Assembly (NCBI GenBank): GCA_934512155.1 | Contig: CAKSWS010000016.1 | Coordinates: 1 to 29,584 of the forward strand | Source of the DNA: an uncultured Eubacterium sp. | GTDB taxonomy: Bacteria > Bacillota > Clostridia > Oscillospirales > Acutalibacteraceae | DNA: 29,584 nt | Reading direction: 5' to 3' | In this document: positions 7,102 through 18,928 of the stretch, piece by piece | Layout of the letters: the number at the start of each line of letters is the position of its first letter | Numbering within the stretch: the stretch's first letter is position 1 | Position numbers and translations under genes: made by a program | The notes under the pieces: model-generated | Told to the model about the DNA's origin: nothing | Databases searched by the model: none | What the model saw: only the letters and a program-made list of their open reading frames with translations

Positions 7102-8967
7102 ATGAAAAGAGTTGATTATGTGTCTGTTCTTGACAGAGTTAATTCCCCTAAAGATTTGAAAAAATTAAATAGTGAAGAATTAGATACGCTTTGTGGTGAG
7201 ATAAGAGAGCTTTTAATAGAAACTGTTTCAAAAAACGGTGGTCACTTAGCTTCAAATTTAGGAACTGTTGAGCTTACAGTTGCTATTCATAAAGTTTTTA
7301 ACAGTCCTCTTGACCAAATTGTATTTGATGTTGGACATCAATGCTATACTCATAAAATTTTAACCGGCAGAAAAAATGAATTTTCTACATTAAGGCAAGA
7401 AAACGGTATCAGCGGTTTTACAAGACCTGTTGAAAGCGAACACGATATTTTTTCAAGCGGTCATTCAAGCGTTTCTATTTCTCAGGCAATAGGTCTTGCA
7501 AAAGCTAAAAAAATTAAAGGCGAAAAAGGTAAGGTTATTGCAATAATAGGCGATGGAGCTTTAACCGGAGGATTAGCTTATGAAGCGCTGAATAACAGCG
7601 GTGATGAGCAGGACAATTTGATAATCATTATTAATGATAATAATATGTCAATCAGCCAAAACGTAGGCTCTATGTCAAAACATTTAACTCTAATTAGAAC
7701 ATCTCCTAAATATTATACTTTTAAATCAAAAGTTCGCAGATGTCTTGCTAAACTGCCTAAAATAGGCGATAAAATTAATAAATTTGTAACTGTTCTTAAC
7801 ACAACAATCAGAAAAAGAGTATATCATTCAACATTTTTTGAAGATTTAGGATTCAGATATTACGGACCGATTAACGGTCATGATATTGACAGTCTTGTAT
7901 CTGTTCTTAATGCGGCAAAAGCTCACAATCATTCAGTTGTAATTCACGTTGATACAATTAAAGGTAAAGGGTATAATTTTGCCGAGGAAAACCCTACTTT
8001 ATTTCATGGAATCGGTAAATTTAACATTGAAACAGGCGAACCTTTATCATCAGGAGAAAATTTTTCATCCGAATTCGGTAAAACAATGTGTGATTTAGCT
8101 AAAAAAGACAGCAGAATTTGTTGTGTAACAGCCGCAATGGCTGAAGGTACGGGACTTGCTGCTTTCGCTGAAAAATATCCTCAAAGATTTTTTGACGTGG
8201 GAATAGCAGAGCAACATGCCGTAACATTTTCAAGCGGTCTTGCAAAAAATGGAATGGTTCCTGTTTTTGCCGTGTATTCAACATTTTTACAAAGGTCTTA
8301 TGACCAATTAATACATGATGTTGCAATGCAAAATTTAAAGGTTGTTTTTGGAATTGACAGAGCCGGATTTGTGGGTGAAGACGGCGAATCACATCAAGGT
8401 GTTTTTGATGTTTCCTTTTTAAATTCTGTACCCGGATTAACGATTTTCGCTCCGGTTAATTACGAAGAACTATCAATGATGTTTATTGAAGCAATTTACC
8501 ATACTGACGGAGCTGTAGCAGTAAGATACCCAAGGGGTAAAGAACCGAATATTGAAGGCTATGAATACTCTAAAAACAGTTTTGACGTTTTTGGTAATAC
8601 TGACGGTAATGTTTGTTTGGTAACTTATGGCAGAGAATTTGCTAATTGTCTTGCGGCATGCAATGAAGTTGATAATTGTTTTGTTTTAAAACTTAATAAA
8701 ATTAAACCTATTGACGAAAATGTACTAAATTGTCTTACTAATGTAAAAAAGGTGCTTTTCTTTGAAGAAGCCGTAAAATCAGGCAGTGTGGGCGAAAGTT
8801 TTTGTTGTTTACTTGAAGAAAATGGATTAAACATTAAATTTAAACATATTGCCGTTAATGATGAATTTATTAAGCAGGCAAGTGTTGACAGTCAGTTGAA
8901 AAAGTATAAACTCGATAAAGATTCTATTATTGAAGAGGTATTAAATGGCAAAGAAAATCAGGCTTGA
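7102..8967 (+). CDS. dxs: 1-deoxy-D-xylulose-5-phosphate synthase
   Basis: This 621-residue thiamine-diphosphate enzyme is the first step of the MEP isoprenoid pathway, joining pyruvate and glyceraldehyde 3-phosphate. It has GGHLASNLG (46-54), VGHQCYTHKILTGR (77-90), the ThDP/Mg motif GDGALTGG (150-157) continuing to INDNNMSIS, the catalytic Glu in AEQHAV (E370), and DRAGFVGEDG (419-428) with the conserved His at 431. Length is normal. The ATG at 7102 lacks a good ribosome site: the only purine run is the AGG at 7097-7099, inside a short inverted repeat. Nevertheless, the N-terminal sequence fits the family start. The 3' end overlaps the next gene by 23 bases. Confidence 0.95.
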   Translation: MKRVDYVSVLDRVNSPKDLKKLNSEELDTLCGEIRELLIETVSKNGGHLASNLGTVELTVAIHKVFNSPLDQIVFDVGHQCYTHKILTGRKNEFSTLRQENGISGFTRPVESEHDIFSSGHSSVSISQAIGLAKAKKIKGEKGKVIAIIGDGALTGGLAYEALNNSGDEQDNLIIIINDNNMSISQNVGSMSKHLTLIRTSPKYYTFKSKVRRCLAKLPKIGDKINKFVTVLNTTIRKRVYHSTFFEDLGFRYYGPINGHDIDSLVSVLNAAKAHNHSVVIHVDTIKGKGYNFAEENPTLFHGIGKFNIETGEPLSSGENFSSEFGKTMCDLAKKDSRICCVTAAMAEGTGLAAFAEKYPQRFFDVGIAEQHAVTFSSGLAKNGMVPVFAVYSTFLQRSYDQLIHDVAMQNLKVVFGIDRAGFVGEDGESHQGVFDVSFLNSVPGLTIFAPVNYEELSMMFIEAIYHTDGAVAVRYPRGKEPNIEGYEYSKNSFDVFGNTDGNVCLVTYGREFANCLAACNEVDNCFVLKLNKIKPIDENVLNCLTNVKKVLFFEEAVKSGSVGESFCCLLEENGLNIKFKHIAVNDEFIKQASVDSQLKKYKLDKDSIIEEVLNGKENQA

Positions 8968-9751
8968 TGTTGCTGTATATGAAAACGGATATGCTCCAAG
9001 CCGTGAAAAGGCTAAAGCAATCATAATGGCAGGTCAGGTATATGTTAATAATCAAAAAGTAGATAAAGCCGGTACTGAAATTAAAGAAGATGATTTGCTT
9101 GAGGTTCGAGGTAAAACACTTCAATATGTCAGCCGTGGGGGATTAAAACTTGAAAAAGCAATGCAAAATTTTCCTATTGATTTAAATGGCAAAATTTGCA
9201 TGGATGTGGGTGCTTCAACCGGCGGATTTACAGATTGCATGCTTCAAAACGGTGCAATTAAAGTATATTCGGTAGATGTCGGTTACGGTCAACTTGCATG
9301 GAAACTTCGCTGTGATGAAAGAGTTGTAAATCTTGAAAGAACAAATTTTAGGTATGTTACTAATGAAGAGATTAAAGATAAAATTGATTTTGCTTCAGTT
9401 GATGTATCGTTTATATCTTTAAAACATATTTTTCCGAATTTACATAATTTCTTGGCCGAAAACGGAACAGCCGTATGCCTTATTAAACCGCAATTTGAAG
9501 CAGGAAAAGATAAGGTAGGTAAAAAAGGCGTTGTTCGTGACAAAAGTGTTCATTTGGAAGTTGTTAACAAGATTATAGAATTAGCTGTTGTAAATGGGTT
9601 TTCGGTTGAAGGATTACAATTTTCACCGATTAAAGGACCTGAAGGAAACATTGAATACTTAATATATTTGGTTAAATCAGATAATTCGATTGTTTCAAAA
9701 TCGGTTAATGCAGATTCTTTGGTTAACACATCTCATGAGGAATTATTATGA
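8945..9751 (+). CDS. TlyA family RNA methyltransferase
   Basis: This 268-residue protein has an N-terminal S4 RNA-binding domain (about residues 5-60, RLDVAVYENGYAPSREKAK) and an FtsJ/RrmJ-like Rossmann methyltransferase domain. The latter has RGGLKLEKA (K68), the SAM motif DVGASTGGFTD (87-97), VDVSFISL (D153) and LIKPQFE (K181). This is the TlyA/YqxC family, whose studied members 2'-O-methylate 16S and/or 23S rRNA and in some bacteria confer capreomycin sensitivity. Only the family is certain here, not the target nucleotide. It starts inside dxs (23-base overlap) and ends with a four-base overlap with nadK. The order dxs-tlyA-nadK-argR-recN is conserved in Clostridia and Bacilli. Confidence 0.93.
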   Translation: MAKKIRLDVAVYENGYAPSREKAKAIIMAGQVYVNNQKVDKAGTEIKEDDLLEVRGKTLQYVSRGGLKLEKAMQNFPIDLNGKICMDVGASTGGFTDCMLQNGAIKVYSVDVGYGQLAWKLRCDERVVNLERTNFRYVTNEEIKDKIDFASVDVSFISLKHIFPNLHNFLAENGTAVCLIKPQFEAGKDKVGKKGVVRDKSVHLEVVNKIIELAVVNGFSVEGLQFSPIKGPEGNIEYLIYLVKSDNSIVSKSVNADSLVNTSHEELL

Positions 9752-10608
9752 TTTTTTCATTGTTTGGTAATTTTGATAAAATTGAATCATGTAAAATAGT
9801 TGATAAAATTATTGATGTTCTGGAAAGTTCAAATGTTAATCTTTGCTTTTTAAAGAAATATGAAAGAAAGCTTACAAGAAATAATTGCAAGTTTTTTGAA
9901 ACTGAAAAGGAACTTTTTGAAAATTGCGATATGGCTATTGCAGTCGGCGGAGACGGAACGACCGTTAAAATTGCTAAAAACGCAGCCATGTTTGATAAAC
10001 CAACGCTTGGTATTAACGGCGGAACTCTCGGCTTTCTAAGTGGTATTGAAAAAAATGAAGTAAATCTTTTATTAAATATTTTAAAAAATGATTACAAGCT
10101 TGAAAAAAGAATTATGCTTAAAGCCACTGTTGTTGACAAAAACGGAAATGAAAAAACTTTTCATTGTTTAAATGACGCCGTTGTTTCCAGAGGCGATTTT
10201 TCTCGTTTAATTAATTTTAATTTAACTTCGGACGGCAGGGAGTTGCTTGATGTCAGAGCCGACGGAGTAATAATTTCAACACCTACCGGTTCAACAGCTT
10301 ATTCTCTTGCAGCGGGAGGTCCCGTATTAAGTCCTGATTTAAATTGTTTTGTTGTAACTTCAATTTGCCCTCATTCTTTGGTAGAAAGAAGCACAGTTGT
10401 AAACAGTTTAAATGAGCTTGTTGTTCATATTATCAGTGATGTTGATAACAGTGCAATTTTGACTTGCGACGGTGAAGAGCCGGTTGAAATTAAACAATCT
10501 ACCAAAATTGTTATTTCATTATCTGAATATACTGCTAAACTTGTTAAAATTAAACCGGATAATTTTTATGAGATATTAAAGAAAAAAATTATTGAAAGGG
10601 GAGTTTAA
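9748..10608 (+). CDS. nadK: NAD(+) kinase
   Basis: This 286-residue protein has the NAD/diacylglycerol kinase fold. GGDG (67-70) is the nucleotide-binding and catalytic motif and is followed by GINGGTLGFLSG (88-99). NDAVV (142-146) and the long TPTGSTAYSLAAGGP (178-192) bind NAD and phosphate donor. SICPHSL and a C-terminal CDGEEPV close the domain. It phosphorylates NAD to NADP with ATP or polyphosphate. All motifs are intact. GAGG (9736-9739) serves as ribosome site, the start overlaps the preceding stop (ATGA), and the stop is immediately followed by the argR ATG. Confidence 0.95.
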   Translation: MIFSLFGNFDKIESCKIVDKIIDVLESSNVNLCFLKKYERKLTRNNCKFFETEKELFENCDMAIAVGGDGTTVKIAKNAAMFDKPTLGINGGTLGFLSGIEKNEVNLLLNILKNDYKLEKRIMLKATVVDKNGNEKTFHCLNDAVVSRGDFSRLINFNLTSDGRELLDVRADGVIISTPTGSTAYSLAAGGPVLSPDLNCFVVTSICPHSLVERSTVVNSLNELVVHIISDVDNSAILTCDGEEPVEIKQSTKIVISLSEYTAKLVKIKPDNFYEILKKKIIERGV

Positions 10609-11067
10609 ATGAAAAAAAGAAGACAAGCTGAGTTGTTGGAAATTATTAATAATAACGATGTTGAAACTCAAGAAGAATTACAGTTTAGACTAAAAAATGC
10701 AGGTTTTGAGGTTACTCAGGCCACAATTTCCCGTGATATTCGTGAACTGCGTCTTGTTAAAGAACTCTCTAAGTCAGGCAGATATGTATACTCTTTAGGA
10801 AAAAAGAATGTTAACGATAATTCTATAGGCAGGTTTTCTGCAATATTTAACGAATCCATTATCAGTGTTGATTGTGCAATTAACACAGTTTGCGTTAAGT
10901 GCTTTTCAGGCACCGCAAATGCTGCATGTGCCGCTATTGATTCAATGCATTGGGATGGCGTTGTCGGTACTATTGCAGGTGATGATACTATTTTTGTTCT
11001 TTGTAAAACTGAAAATGACGCTGAATCTTTTTCATATAATTTGGAGAAAACAATAAAAAATGCTTAA
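10609..11067 (+). CDS. argR: Arginine repressor
   Basis: This 152-residue regulator has an N-terminal winged helix-turn-helix (residues 1-65, with VTQATISRDIRELRLVK at 35-51) and a C-terminal oligomerisation and arginine-binding domain with GTANAACAAID (101-111) and GTIAGDDTIFV (120-130). The paired Asp residues at 125-126 are the arginine contacts in this family. ArgR hexamers bound to arginine control arginine biosynthesis and catabolism genes. No ARG genes or clear operators are present in the window, so its targets are elsewhere. Its placement between nadK and recN is the usual Firmicutes (ahrC) arrangement. A strong AAGGGGAG ribosome site lies at the end of nadK, and there is no gap between the genes. 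Confidence 0.96.
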   Translation: MKKRRQAELLEIINNNDVETQEELQFRLKNAGFEVTQATISRDIRELRLVKELSKSGRYVYSLGKKNVNDNSIGRFSAIFNESIISVDCAINTVCVKCFSGTANAACAAIDSMHWDGVVGTIAGDDTIFVLCKTENDAESFSYNLEKTIKNA

Positions 11068-12736
11068 AACTCTTAATATTGAAAATATTGCCGTTATTGA
11101 AAAGGCAGAAATTGAATTTAATAAAGGGTTAAATGTTTTAACCGGTGAAACAGGTGCCGGTAAATCAATAGTTGTTGATTCTATTAACGCTGTTTTAGGT
11201 GAACGCACTTCAAAGGAACTTGTAAGAAACGGAGCTGATTATGGCTTTGTTTCTGCATTGTTTGATGATATTCCTCAAAATGCCGTTGATAAAATTTTAA
11301 ATTTCGGAATACCTGTTTCAGTTGATGACGGCTTGCTTATAACCAGAAGAATAAGTGCCAACGGCAAATCTGTTTGCAAGTTAAACGGTAATTCAGTAAC
11401 CGTTTCCATGATTAAAGAAATAGGGCAAATGCTTGTAAATATTCATGGTCAGCATGATAGTCAGGCACTGCTTAACGCTGATTTGCATTATCAATTTATT
11501 GACATGCTTTTGCAAGATAAAAAATTGTTAGATAAATATAAAGACAGTTTTCATAAGTTGATTACAGTAAGGCGAAAACTGAAATCATTAACTGTTAATG
11601 AAGAAGAAAAAGAAAAAAAACTTGAGCTTCTGAATTATCAAATTAATGAACTCGAAAGCGCAGATATTAAGGTAGGCGAGCGAGACTCTTTAGCAAAAAG
11701 AAAAAAATTGGCTGAAAACGCTGAAAATATATTGTCTGCACTTAATATGGCATTGCTTTCTTTAAATGGAGATGATGAAAATTCAGGTGCTTCAACATTA
11801 ATTTTATCGGCACTTAATAATCTTCAAACAGCTTTTTCGGATAGTGAAAATAATCCTATAATTTCTAAGTTTACAGAAGTAAGTGAAACTATTGAAGAAA
11901 TTAAAGATTTAATTGAAAAAGAACTTGATTCTGTTGATTTTGATGAAAATGATTTGGAAGAAATTGAAGAAAGACTTGATTTTCTCTATAAACTTAGTTT
12001 AATATATGGAAATACCGAGCAAGAAATGCTGGATTTTCTTGAAAATGCAAGAAAACAAAGAGAAGATGTTTTATATAATGACGATGAACTTGAAAAATTA
12101 TCTGAATTGTATGACGAGTATTTAGAAAATGCCGTAAATTTAGCAGAAAAATTATCTGCTGAACGAAAAAAAACAGCAAAACTATTTGAGGTATCTGTTA
12201 AAGAACAGTTAGAGTTTCTTGATATGCCTAAAATTGATTTTATTGTTAATTTTGAAAAAGGTAATTTAACTTCAAATGGTTTTGATAAAATTGAATTTTT
12301 AATTTCAACAAATCCCGGAGAACCGCCTAAACCGCTTGCCAAAATTGCTTCAGGCGGTGAGCTTTCAAGAATTATGCTTGCCATAAAAAGTATTGTTGCT
12401 AAAAATGATACGGTATATACTTTGATTTTCGATGAAATTGATACGGGCGTGTCCGGCAGAGCCAGCAGAAAAATCGGATTTAGATTGCATGATGTTTCAA
12501 AAAATACACAGGTTATAACAGTAACTCATTCGGCACAAATTGCTTCTGCCGCAGATGAGCATTACTTAATTGAAAAACATTATGCCGGCGACGGAAGAAC
12601 ATATACAGAAGTTAAACCTCTTAATTTTGAAGAAAGAAAATTTGAATTAGCTAGAATTATGGGAGGTCTTGAAATTACAGAATCTCTCTTAAATTCGGCT
12701 GAGGAACTTTTAAGGCAATCAAATAATGGGAATTAA
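11060..12736 (+). CDS. recN: DNA repair protein RecN
   Basis: This 558-residue SMC-like ATPase has the Walker A GETGAGKS (29-36), the Q-loop region VNIHGQHDSQALL (126-138), a central coiled coil (about 150-380, very rich in Glu/Lys/Leu), the ABC signature SGGELSR (431-437), and the Walker B ending IFDEIDTG with D458/E459. RecN acts early in double-strand-break repair, binding and bridging DNA ends. The length is normal and no motif is missing. The start overlaps argR by eight bases (ATGCTTAA). In other Firmicutes recN can be SOS-controlled, but I see no LexA box in the immediate upstream coding sequence. Confidence 0.97.
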   Translation: MLKTLNIENIAVIEKAEIEFNKGLNVLTGETGAGKSIVVDSINAVLGERTSKELVRNGADYGFVSALFDDIPQNAVDKILNFGIPVSVDDGLLITRRISANGKSVCKLNGNSVTVSMIKEIGQMLVNIHGQHDSQALLNADLHYQFIDMLLQDKKLLDKYKDSFHKLITVRRKLKSLTVNEEEKEKKLELLNYQINELESADIKVGERDSLAKRKKLAENAENILSALNMALLSLNGDDENSGASTLILSALNNLQTAFSDSENNPIISKFTEVSETIEEIKDLIEKELDSVDFDENDLEEIEERLDFLYKLSLIYGNTEQEMLDFLENARKQREDVLYNDDELEKLSELYDEYLENAVNLAEKLSAERKKTAKLFEVSVKEQLEFLDMPKIDFIVNFEKGNLTSNGFDKIEFLISTNPGEPPKPLAKIASGGELSRIMLAIKSIVAKNDTVYTLIFDEIDTGVSGRASRKIGFRLHDVSKNTQVITVTHSAQIASAADEHYLIEKHYAGDGRTYTEVKPLNFEERKFELARIMGGLEITESLLNSAEELLRQSNNGN

Positions 12737-12811
12737 TATTGAACAAAAAATAAATAACGGCACGTGTTGCAATGTTTATTAATAAATTATTTTTCGGAGG
12801 ATGTATATAAT

Positions 12812-14035
12812 ATGGGAGTTTATGAAGAGTTAAAAGAAAGAGGACTCATTGCTCAAATTACAAATGAGGATGAAGTCAGAGATTTAATAAATAACGGTAA
12901 GGCTGTTTTTTATATTGGTTTTGACCCAACTGCCGACAGTTTACATGTTGGCCATTTTATGGCGTTATGTCTTATGAAAAGACTTCAAATGGCGGGCAAC
13001 AAACCTATTGCGCTTATTGGCGGCGGAACGGGCATGATTGGTGATCCAAGCGGTAAAACCGATATGCGTAAAATGCTTACACCTGAAATTATTCAACATA
13101 ATTGTGACTGTTTTAAAAAGCAAATGTCTAAATTCATTGACTTTTCCGAAGGAAAAGCAATGATGGTTAATAATGCCGATTGGCTTCTTGACCTTAATTA
13201 TGTAGATGTACTTCGTGAGGTCGGTGCTTGTTTCAGCGTTAACAGAATGCTTACTTTTGAATGTTATAAACAAAGAATGGAACGTGGACTTTCGTTTCTT
13301 GAGTTTAACTACATGATTATGCAGAGTTATGATTTTTATACACTGTACAAAAAGTATGGTTGTAATCTTCAATTCGGCGGAGATGACCAGTGGTCAAATA
13401 TGATTGGCGGTATGGAACTTATTCGCAAAAAATTGCAAGGTAATGCTAATGCTATGACAATTACACTTCTTACCAATTCGGAAGGTAAGAAAATGGGTAA
13501 AACCGAAAAAGGTGCAGTATGGCTTGATGCAGAAAAAACATCACCTTATGAATTTTATCAATATTGGCGTAATGTCGGCGATGATGATGTTATCAAGTGC
13601 ATGAAGCTTTTAACATTTGTTCCTATGGAACAAATTAAAGAATATGAAAAATTTGAAGGTGCTCAGCTTAATCAAGTTAAAGAAGTGCTTGCTTTTGAGC
13701 TTACTAAAATGATTCACGGCGAGGAAGAGGCTGTTAAAGCTCAAAACGCAGCAAAAGCCCTTTTTGCAGGCGGCGCCGATAATTCAAATATGCCGTCCAC
13801 TGCTCTTTCCGATGATGATTTTGTTGACGGCGAAATTTCTGTTATTGATATGATGATTAAAGCAAATATTGCTAAGTCAAAAGGCGAAGGAAGACGTCTT
13901 ATTACTCAAGGCGGTGTTTCTGTTAATGACGAAAAAGTTACAGATGCAAATGCAAGCTATGGTAAATCAAATTTTGAAAATGATTTGATTTTGAAAAAAG
14001 GTAAAAAAGTATTCCATAAATTTACACTTGCTTAA
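12812..14035 (+). CDS. tyrS: Tyrosyl-tRNA synthetase
   Basis: The ATG at 12812 gives a 407-residue class I synthetase. An upstream in-frame ATG at 12764 would add 16 non-conserved residues and precede the GGAGG (12796-12800), so I rejected it. The Rossmann core has HVGH (45-48, the HIGH motif) and KMGKT (227-231, the KMSKS motif). [12 protein letters not shown] is the tyrosine-binding segment, and the C-terminal S4 domain ([17 protein letters not shown]) binds tRNA. The enzyme charges tRNA-Tyr. No T-box leader fits in the 75-base gap from recN, so expression probably depends on the upstream operon or a weak local promoter I could not define. A strong terminator follows. Confidence 0.95.
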   Translation: MGVYEELKERGLIAQITNEDEVRDLINNGKAVFYIGFDPTADSLHVGHFMALCLMKRLQMAGNKPIALIGGGTGMIGDPSGKTDMRKMLTPEIIQHNCDCFKKQMSKFIDFSEGKAMMVNNADWLLDLNYVDVLREVGACFSVNRMLTFECYKQRMERGLSFLEFNYMIMQSYDFYTLYKKYGCNLQFGGDDQWSNMIGGMELIRKKLQGNANAMTITLLTNSEGKKMGKTEKGAVWLDAEKTSPYEFYQYWRNVGDDDVIKCMKLLTFVPMEQIKEYEKFEGAQLNQVKEVLAFELTKMIHGEEEAVKAQNAAKALFAGGADNSNMPSTALSDDDFVDGEISVIDMMIKANIAKSKGEGRRLITQGGVSVNDEKVTDANASYGKSNFENDLILKKGKKVFHKFTLA

Positions 14036-14056
14036 TTCGTTTTTTTGTTGAATTTT

Positions 14057-14089
14057 AAGAGAGGTTTCAGTTGAAACCTCTCTTTTTTT
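14057..14089 (+). terminator. Intrinsic terminator after tyrS
   Basis: A 12-base-pair stem, 14057-14068 with 14073-14084, encloses a four-base loop, and a run of T residues continues to 14089. It ends the nusB-to-tyrS transcription unit. The A-rich left flank could allow weaker function in the opposite direction. Confidence 0.9.
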
Positions 14090-14103
14090 GTGCTTGTTTA
14101 ATG

Positions 14104-14132
14104 TTGATAATATAAATTTGTTATGATATTAT
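14104..14132 (+). promoter_or_regulatory. Probable sigma-A promoter of the two-gene membrane cassette
   Basis: TTGATA (14104-14109) and TATTAT (14127-14132) are 17 bases apart, and TGA at 14124-14126 gives an extended -10. The leader then has GGTGATTT (14154-14161) two bases before the ATG at 14164. The first ten bases, TTGATAATAT, and the leader's GGTGATTT element are repeated at the ligA promoter. Confidence 0.65.
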
Positions 14133-14163
14133 GATGTTAAATATTGTATTAACGGTGATTTAT

Positions 14164-14976
14164 ATGAAAAAATCCAAAAAGAGGATAGTTGCCTTGGCTG
14201 CATTAATATTACTGACTTGCTTGTGTATTGCTGTTGTGTTTGTTGTTAAACCTCTTTACAGCAGCAAAAATACTAATGTCAATAATGAAAACAGTATAAG
14301 CAGCTGGTCTGTTGGCAGTCCTATGTATTTAGATTATAAACAATCTATGAATTCGGATACTGTTAGAAGCATTGAAATTGATGATGATAAAGTCGTTTTG
14401 CAAAATGAAAATTCACCTGCAGTTTATGGCGCTGTAACTAAAACAGAACATATAAGCGGAAAAGATTTCTATGATTATTGGAACAGTTTTGATTTAACCG
14501 ATATTTCACCTATAGATTTATCGGAATACAGTGATATCAGAATAGATTCTATTTGTGATAACAGTGATGGTTTAGATTGTAAATATAAATTATATAGTAT
14601 AGATAATCAACCTATACTTTTGGGATTTGTTAGTCAAGATGAATTTGGTAATGATGTTGTTTGGTGTATTAGTGATATAAATAATGATGCCGTATACAAA
14701 AAACAGATTTCCGTTACGAAAAAATCTGCAATAGAAACAGCAGATGAAAAGCATAAGGAATTGTATTCCGATATGAATTACTCTATTAATGATGTTGTAT
14801 TCAAAGATAAGAGCGAGCAATATTATGCCTGGAATACACAATATAATCCAAATGACAGCGGACATGCATATTATGCAGTTACTTTTTTTGATGAAGATTC
14901 TGTGGCAGATTATTATTATTACTGCATTGATGTTATAACAGGCGATATAATTTATAATTCAATGATGGGTGATTGA
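14164..14976 (+). CDS. Uncharacterised membrane-anchored protein with PepSY-like C-terminus
   Basis: I do not recognise a named family. The ATG at 14164 is chosen because GGTGA (14154-14158) lies five bases upstream; an earlier ATG at 14131 falls just at the promoter -10 and lacks a ribosome site. The 270-residue product has a basic N-terminus (KKSKKR), one hydrophobic helix at about residues 7-29, and a long acidic, Tyr/Asp/Ser-rich domain predicted outside the membrane. The last 80 residues show a pattern like a PepSY repeat: a helix beginning AIETADEKHKEL, then YAVTFF and a strand ending in CIDVITGDIIYNS. This resemblance is by eye and is an inference. The hydrophobic segment contains Cys, but not a good lipobox. 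It is co-transcribed with the next membrane protein gene (two-base overlap in the extended frame; the likely starts do not overlap). Confidence 0.75.
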   Translation: MKKSKKRIVALAALILLTCLCIAVVFVVKPLYSSKNTNVNNENSISSWSVGSPMYLDYKQSMNSDTVRSIEIDDDKVVLQNENSPAVYGAVTKTEHISGKDFYDYWNSFDLTDISPIDLSEYSDIRIDSICDNSDGLDCKYKLYSIDNQPILLGFVSQDEFGNDVVWCISDINNDAVYKKQISVTKKSAIETADEKHKELYSDMNYSINDVVFKDKSEQYYAWNTQYNPNDSGHAYYAVTFFDEDSVADYYYYCIDVITGDIIYNSMMGD

Positions 14977-14978
14977 TT

Positions 14979-16001
14979 ATGAAAAATCCCAATTGTAAAT
15001 ATATTATTTCTTTTGGCGTTAAGGATAATATTATAGTTGCGATTGTTGCGTTACTTTTAGATGCAGCTGCGTTCTTTTTGCATAGGCAGGGTGGTGGCTT
15101 TTTTATTGCCACCGTTGCTTTTGGCGGATTTTTTACATTGATTTTTGTTATTGGATTTTATCGAACTTTGTTTAATAAAATCTATATTTATGATAAGCAT
15201 TTTATTCACGTAACTTCTCCGTTTAAGGAATATATTGTAAATGATTACGAGGTTAAGGATGCTTGGATTTGTCAAAAAAATCCGTCAAAGGTTGCAACCG
15301 GCTATTATTTTAATTATATTGCAAATGACGGGGTAAAAAGAAAATTACTTGTTCCGCCCACAAAACTTGATTTTGCCGATTATTTGGTTGAAAGGCTAAA
15401 AGGTAATGAAGTTTCAGATTATGAAACACACATTGCTGCTGAGTCAGCTATTGTTTCTAAAAAGCATTTTACTTTTCGCAAAATTTTGCCGATACTTATG
15501 GTGGCATTTTGTGTAATATTTTTCATTGCAATGTTTACATATGTGATTCTTTATGGAGGCAACAAAACACCATATACTGCCGCACAGGTAGCAGAGATTA
15601 TGCAAATTTACGGTTATGAGCCTGTAGATAACACTGAAGAAATGCAGGCTCAAAACTCTTCAATAGAACACAGTGTGAATTGTGTAAGTTATTACCCGTA
15701 TATTGAATTTACTTTTATTGAAATGGATTCGGATGCAAGTGCAAAATCGTTATTTGCTTCGCTTCATAAACAATTTTGGGAAAAACGTAGATACAATACA
15801 AATGTTGGTGAAAATTATTATAACAATTATTCAAGTATGGATTATCATTTAGAGGATGATTATTACTCTAACATAGTTCGTGTATCAAATACCGTGGTAT
15901 TGGCAATTTCAAAAGAAAACACACAGAATAAAATTTATGAACTATTGGAAGCAATGGATTATGAACCTAAAACAGATAATTATAAGGTAAAAACCAAATA
16001 A
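14979..16001 (+). CDS. Uncharacterised membrane protein with PH-like cytoplasmic segment
   Basis: I do not recognise a named family. The ATG at 14979 follows GGGTGA (14967-14972) by six bases, so I prefer it to the TTG at 14973. The 340-residue product has three predicted transmembrane helices at about 17-35, 41-61 and 169-192. Between the second and third lies a 100-residue segment with alternating beta strands (KIYIYDKHFIHVTSP, then YIVNDYEVKDAWI), which looks like a bacterial PH-like (YdbT/DUF304-type) domain; this is an inference. The C-terminal 145 residues are outside the last helix and rich in Tyr/Asn, including ENYYNNYSSMDYH. It starts two bases after the previous gene and is followed by a terminator, so the two form one unit and may work together at the envelope. 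Confidence 0.75.
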   Translation: MKNPNCKYIISFGVKDNIIVAIVALLLDAAAFFLHRQGGGFFIATVAFGGFFTLIFVIGFYRTLFNKIYIYDKHFIHVTSPFKEYIVNDYEVKDAWICQKNPSKVATGYYFNYIANDGVKRKLLVPPTKLDFADYLVERLKGNEVSDYETHIAAESAIVSKKHFTFRKILPILMVAFCVIFFIAMFTYVILYGGNKTPYTAAQVAEIMQIYGYEPVDNTEEMQAQNSSIEHSVNCVSYYPYIEFTFIEMDSDASAKSLFASLHKQFWEKRRYNTNVGENYYNNYSSMDYHLEDDYYSNIVRVSNTVVLAISKENTQNKIYELLEAMDYEPKTDNYKVKTK

Positions 16002-16006
16002 CAATA

Positions 16007-16050
16007 AAAAATACCATTTCATTAATGAAGTGGTATTTTTATATTCTTTT
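16007..16050 (+). terminator. Intrinsic terminator after the membrane cassette
   Basis: The stem 16007-16020 pairs with 16027-16040 (14 pairs, one G-U) around a six-base loop. Further T-rich sequence follows to about 16053. The stem is A-rich on the left and T-rich on the right, so it may also act on the - strand. Confidence 0.85.
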
Positions 16051-16054
16051 TTTA

Positions 16055-16083
16055 TTGATAATATCACACCATAATGTTATAAT
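16055..16083 (+). promoter_or_regulatory. Probable strong sigma-A promoter of the ligA unit
   Basis: TTGATA (16055-16060), a 17-base spacer, and a consensus TATAAT (16078-16083) preceded by TGT (16075-16077) form the best promoter match in the window. Transcription is expected to start near 16090. The leader repeats the GGTGATTT ribosome site seen at 14154. Confidence 0.78.
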
Positions 16084-16099
16084 AATCATAATTATGTAA

Positions 16100-18918
<2,819 letters not shown>

Positions 18919-18928
18919 AAGGTTAGTT

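Noticed and set aside
11986..12384. 132-codon open frame on the - strand within recN
   Set aside because: It overlaps conserved recN sequence completely, has no ribosome site, and looks like the complement of the coiled-coil codon pattern.
12737..12811. T-box riboswitch or clear promoter before tyrS
   Set aside because: Only 75 bases are available, too short for a T-box, and I found no good -35/-10 pair: TTGCAA at 12767 has no -10 at the right distance.
12965..13372. 135-codon open frame on the - strand within tyrS
   Set aside because: It lies inside the conserved tyrS catalytic core and has no recognisable motifs or promoter.
14164..14250. Lipobox in the first cassette protein
   Set aside because: The segment LLTC has Thr rather than Gly, Ala or Ser before Cys, and the hydrophobic stretch continues past it, so a membrane helix is more likely.
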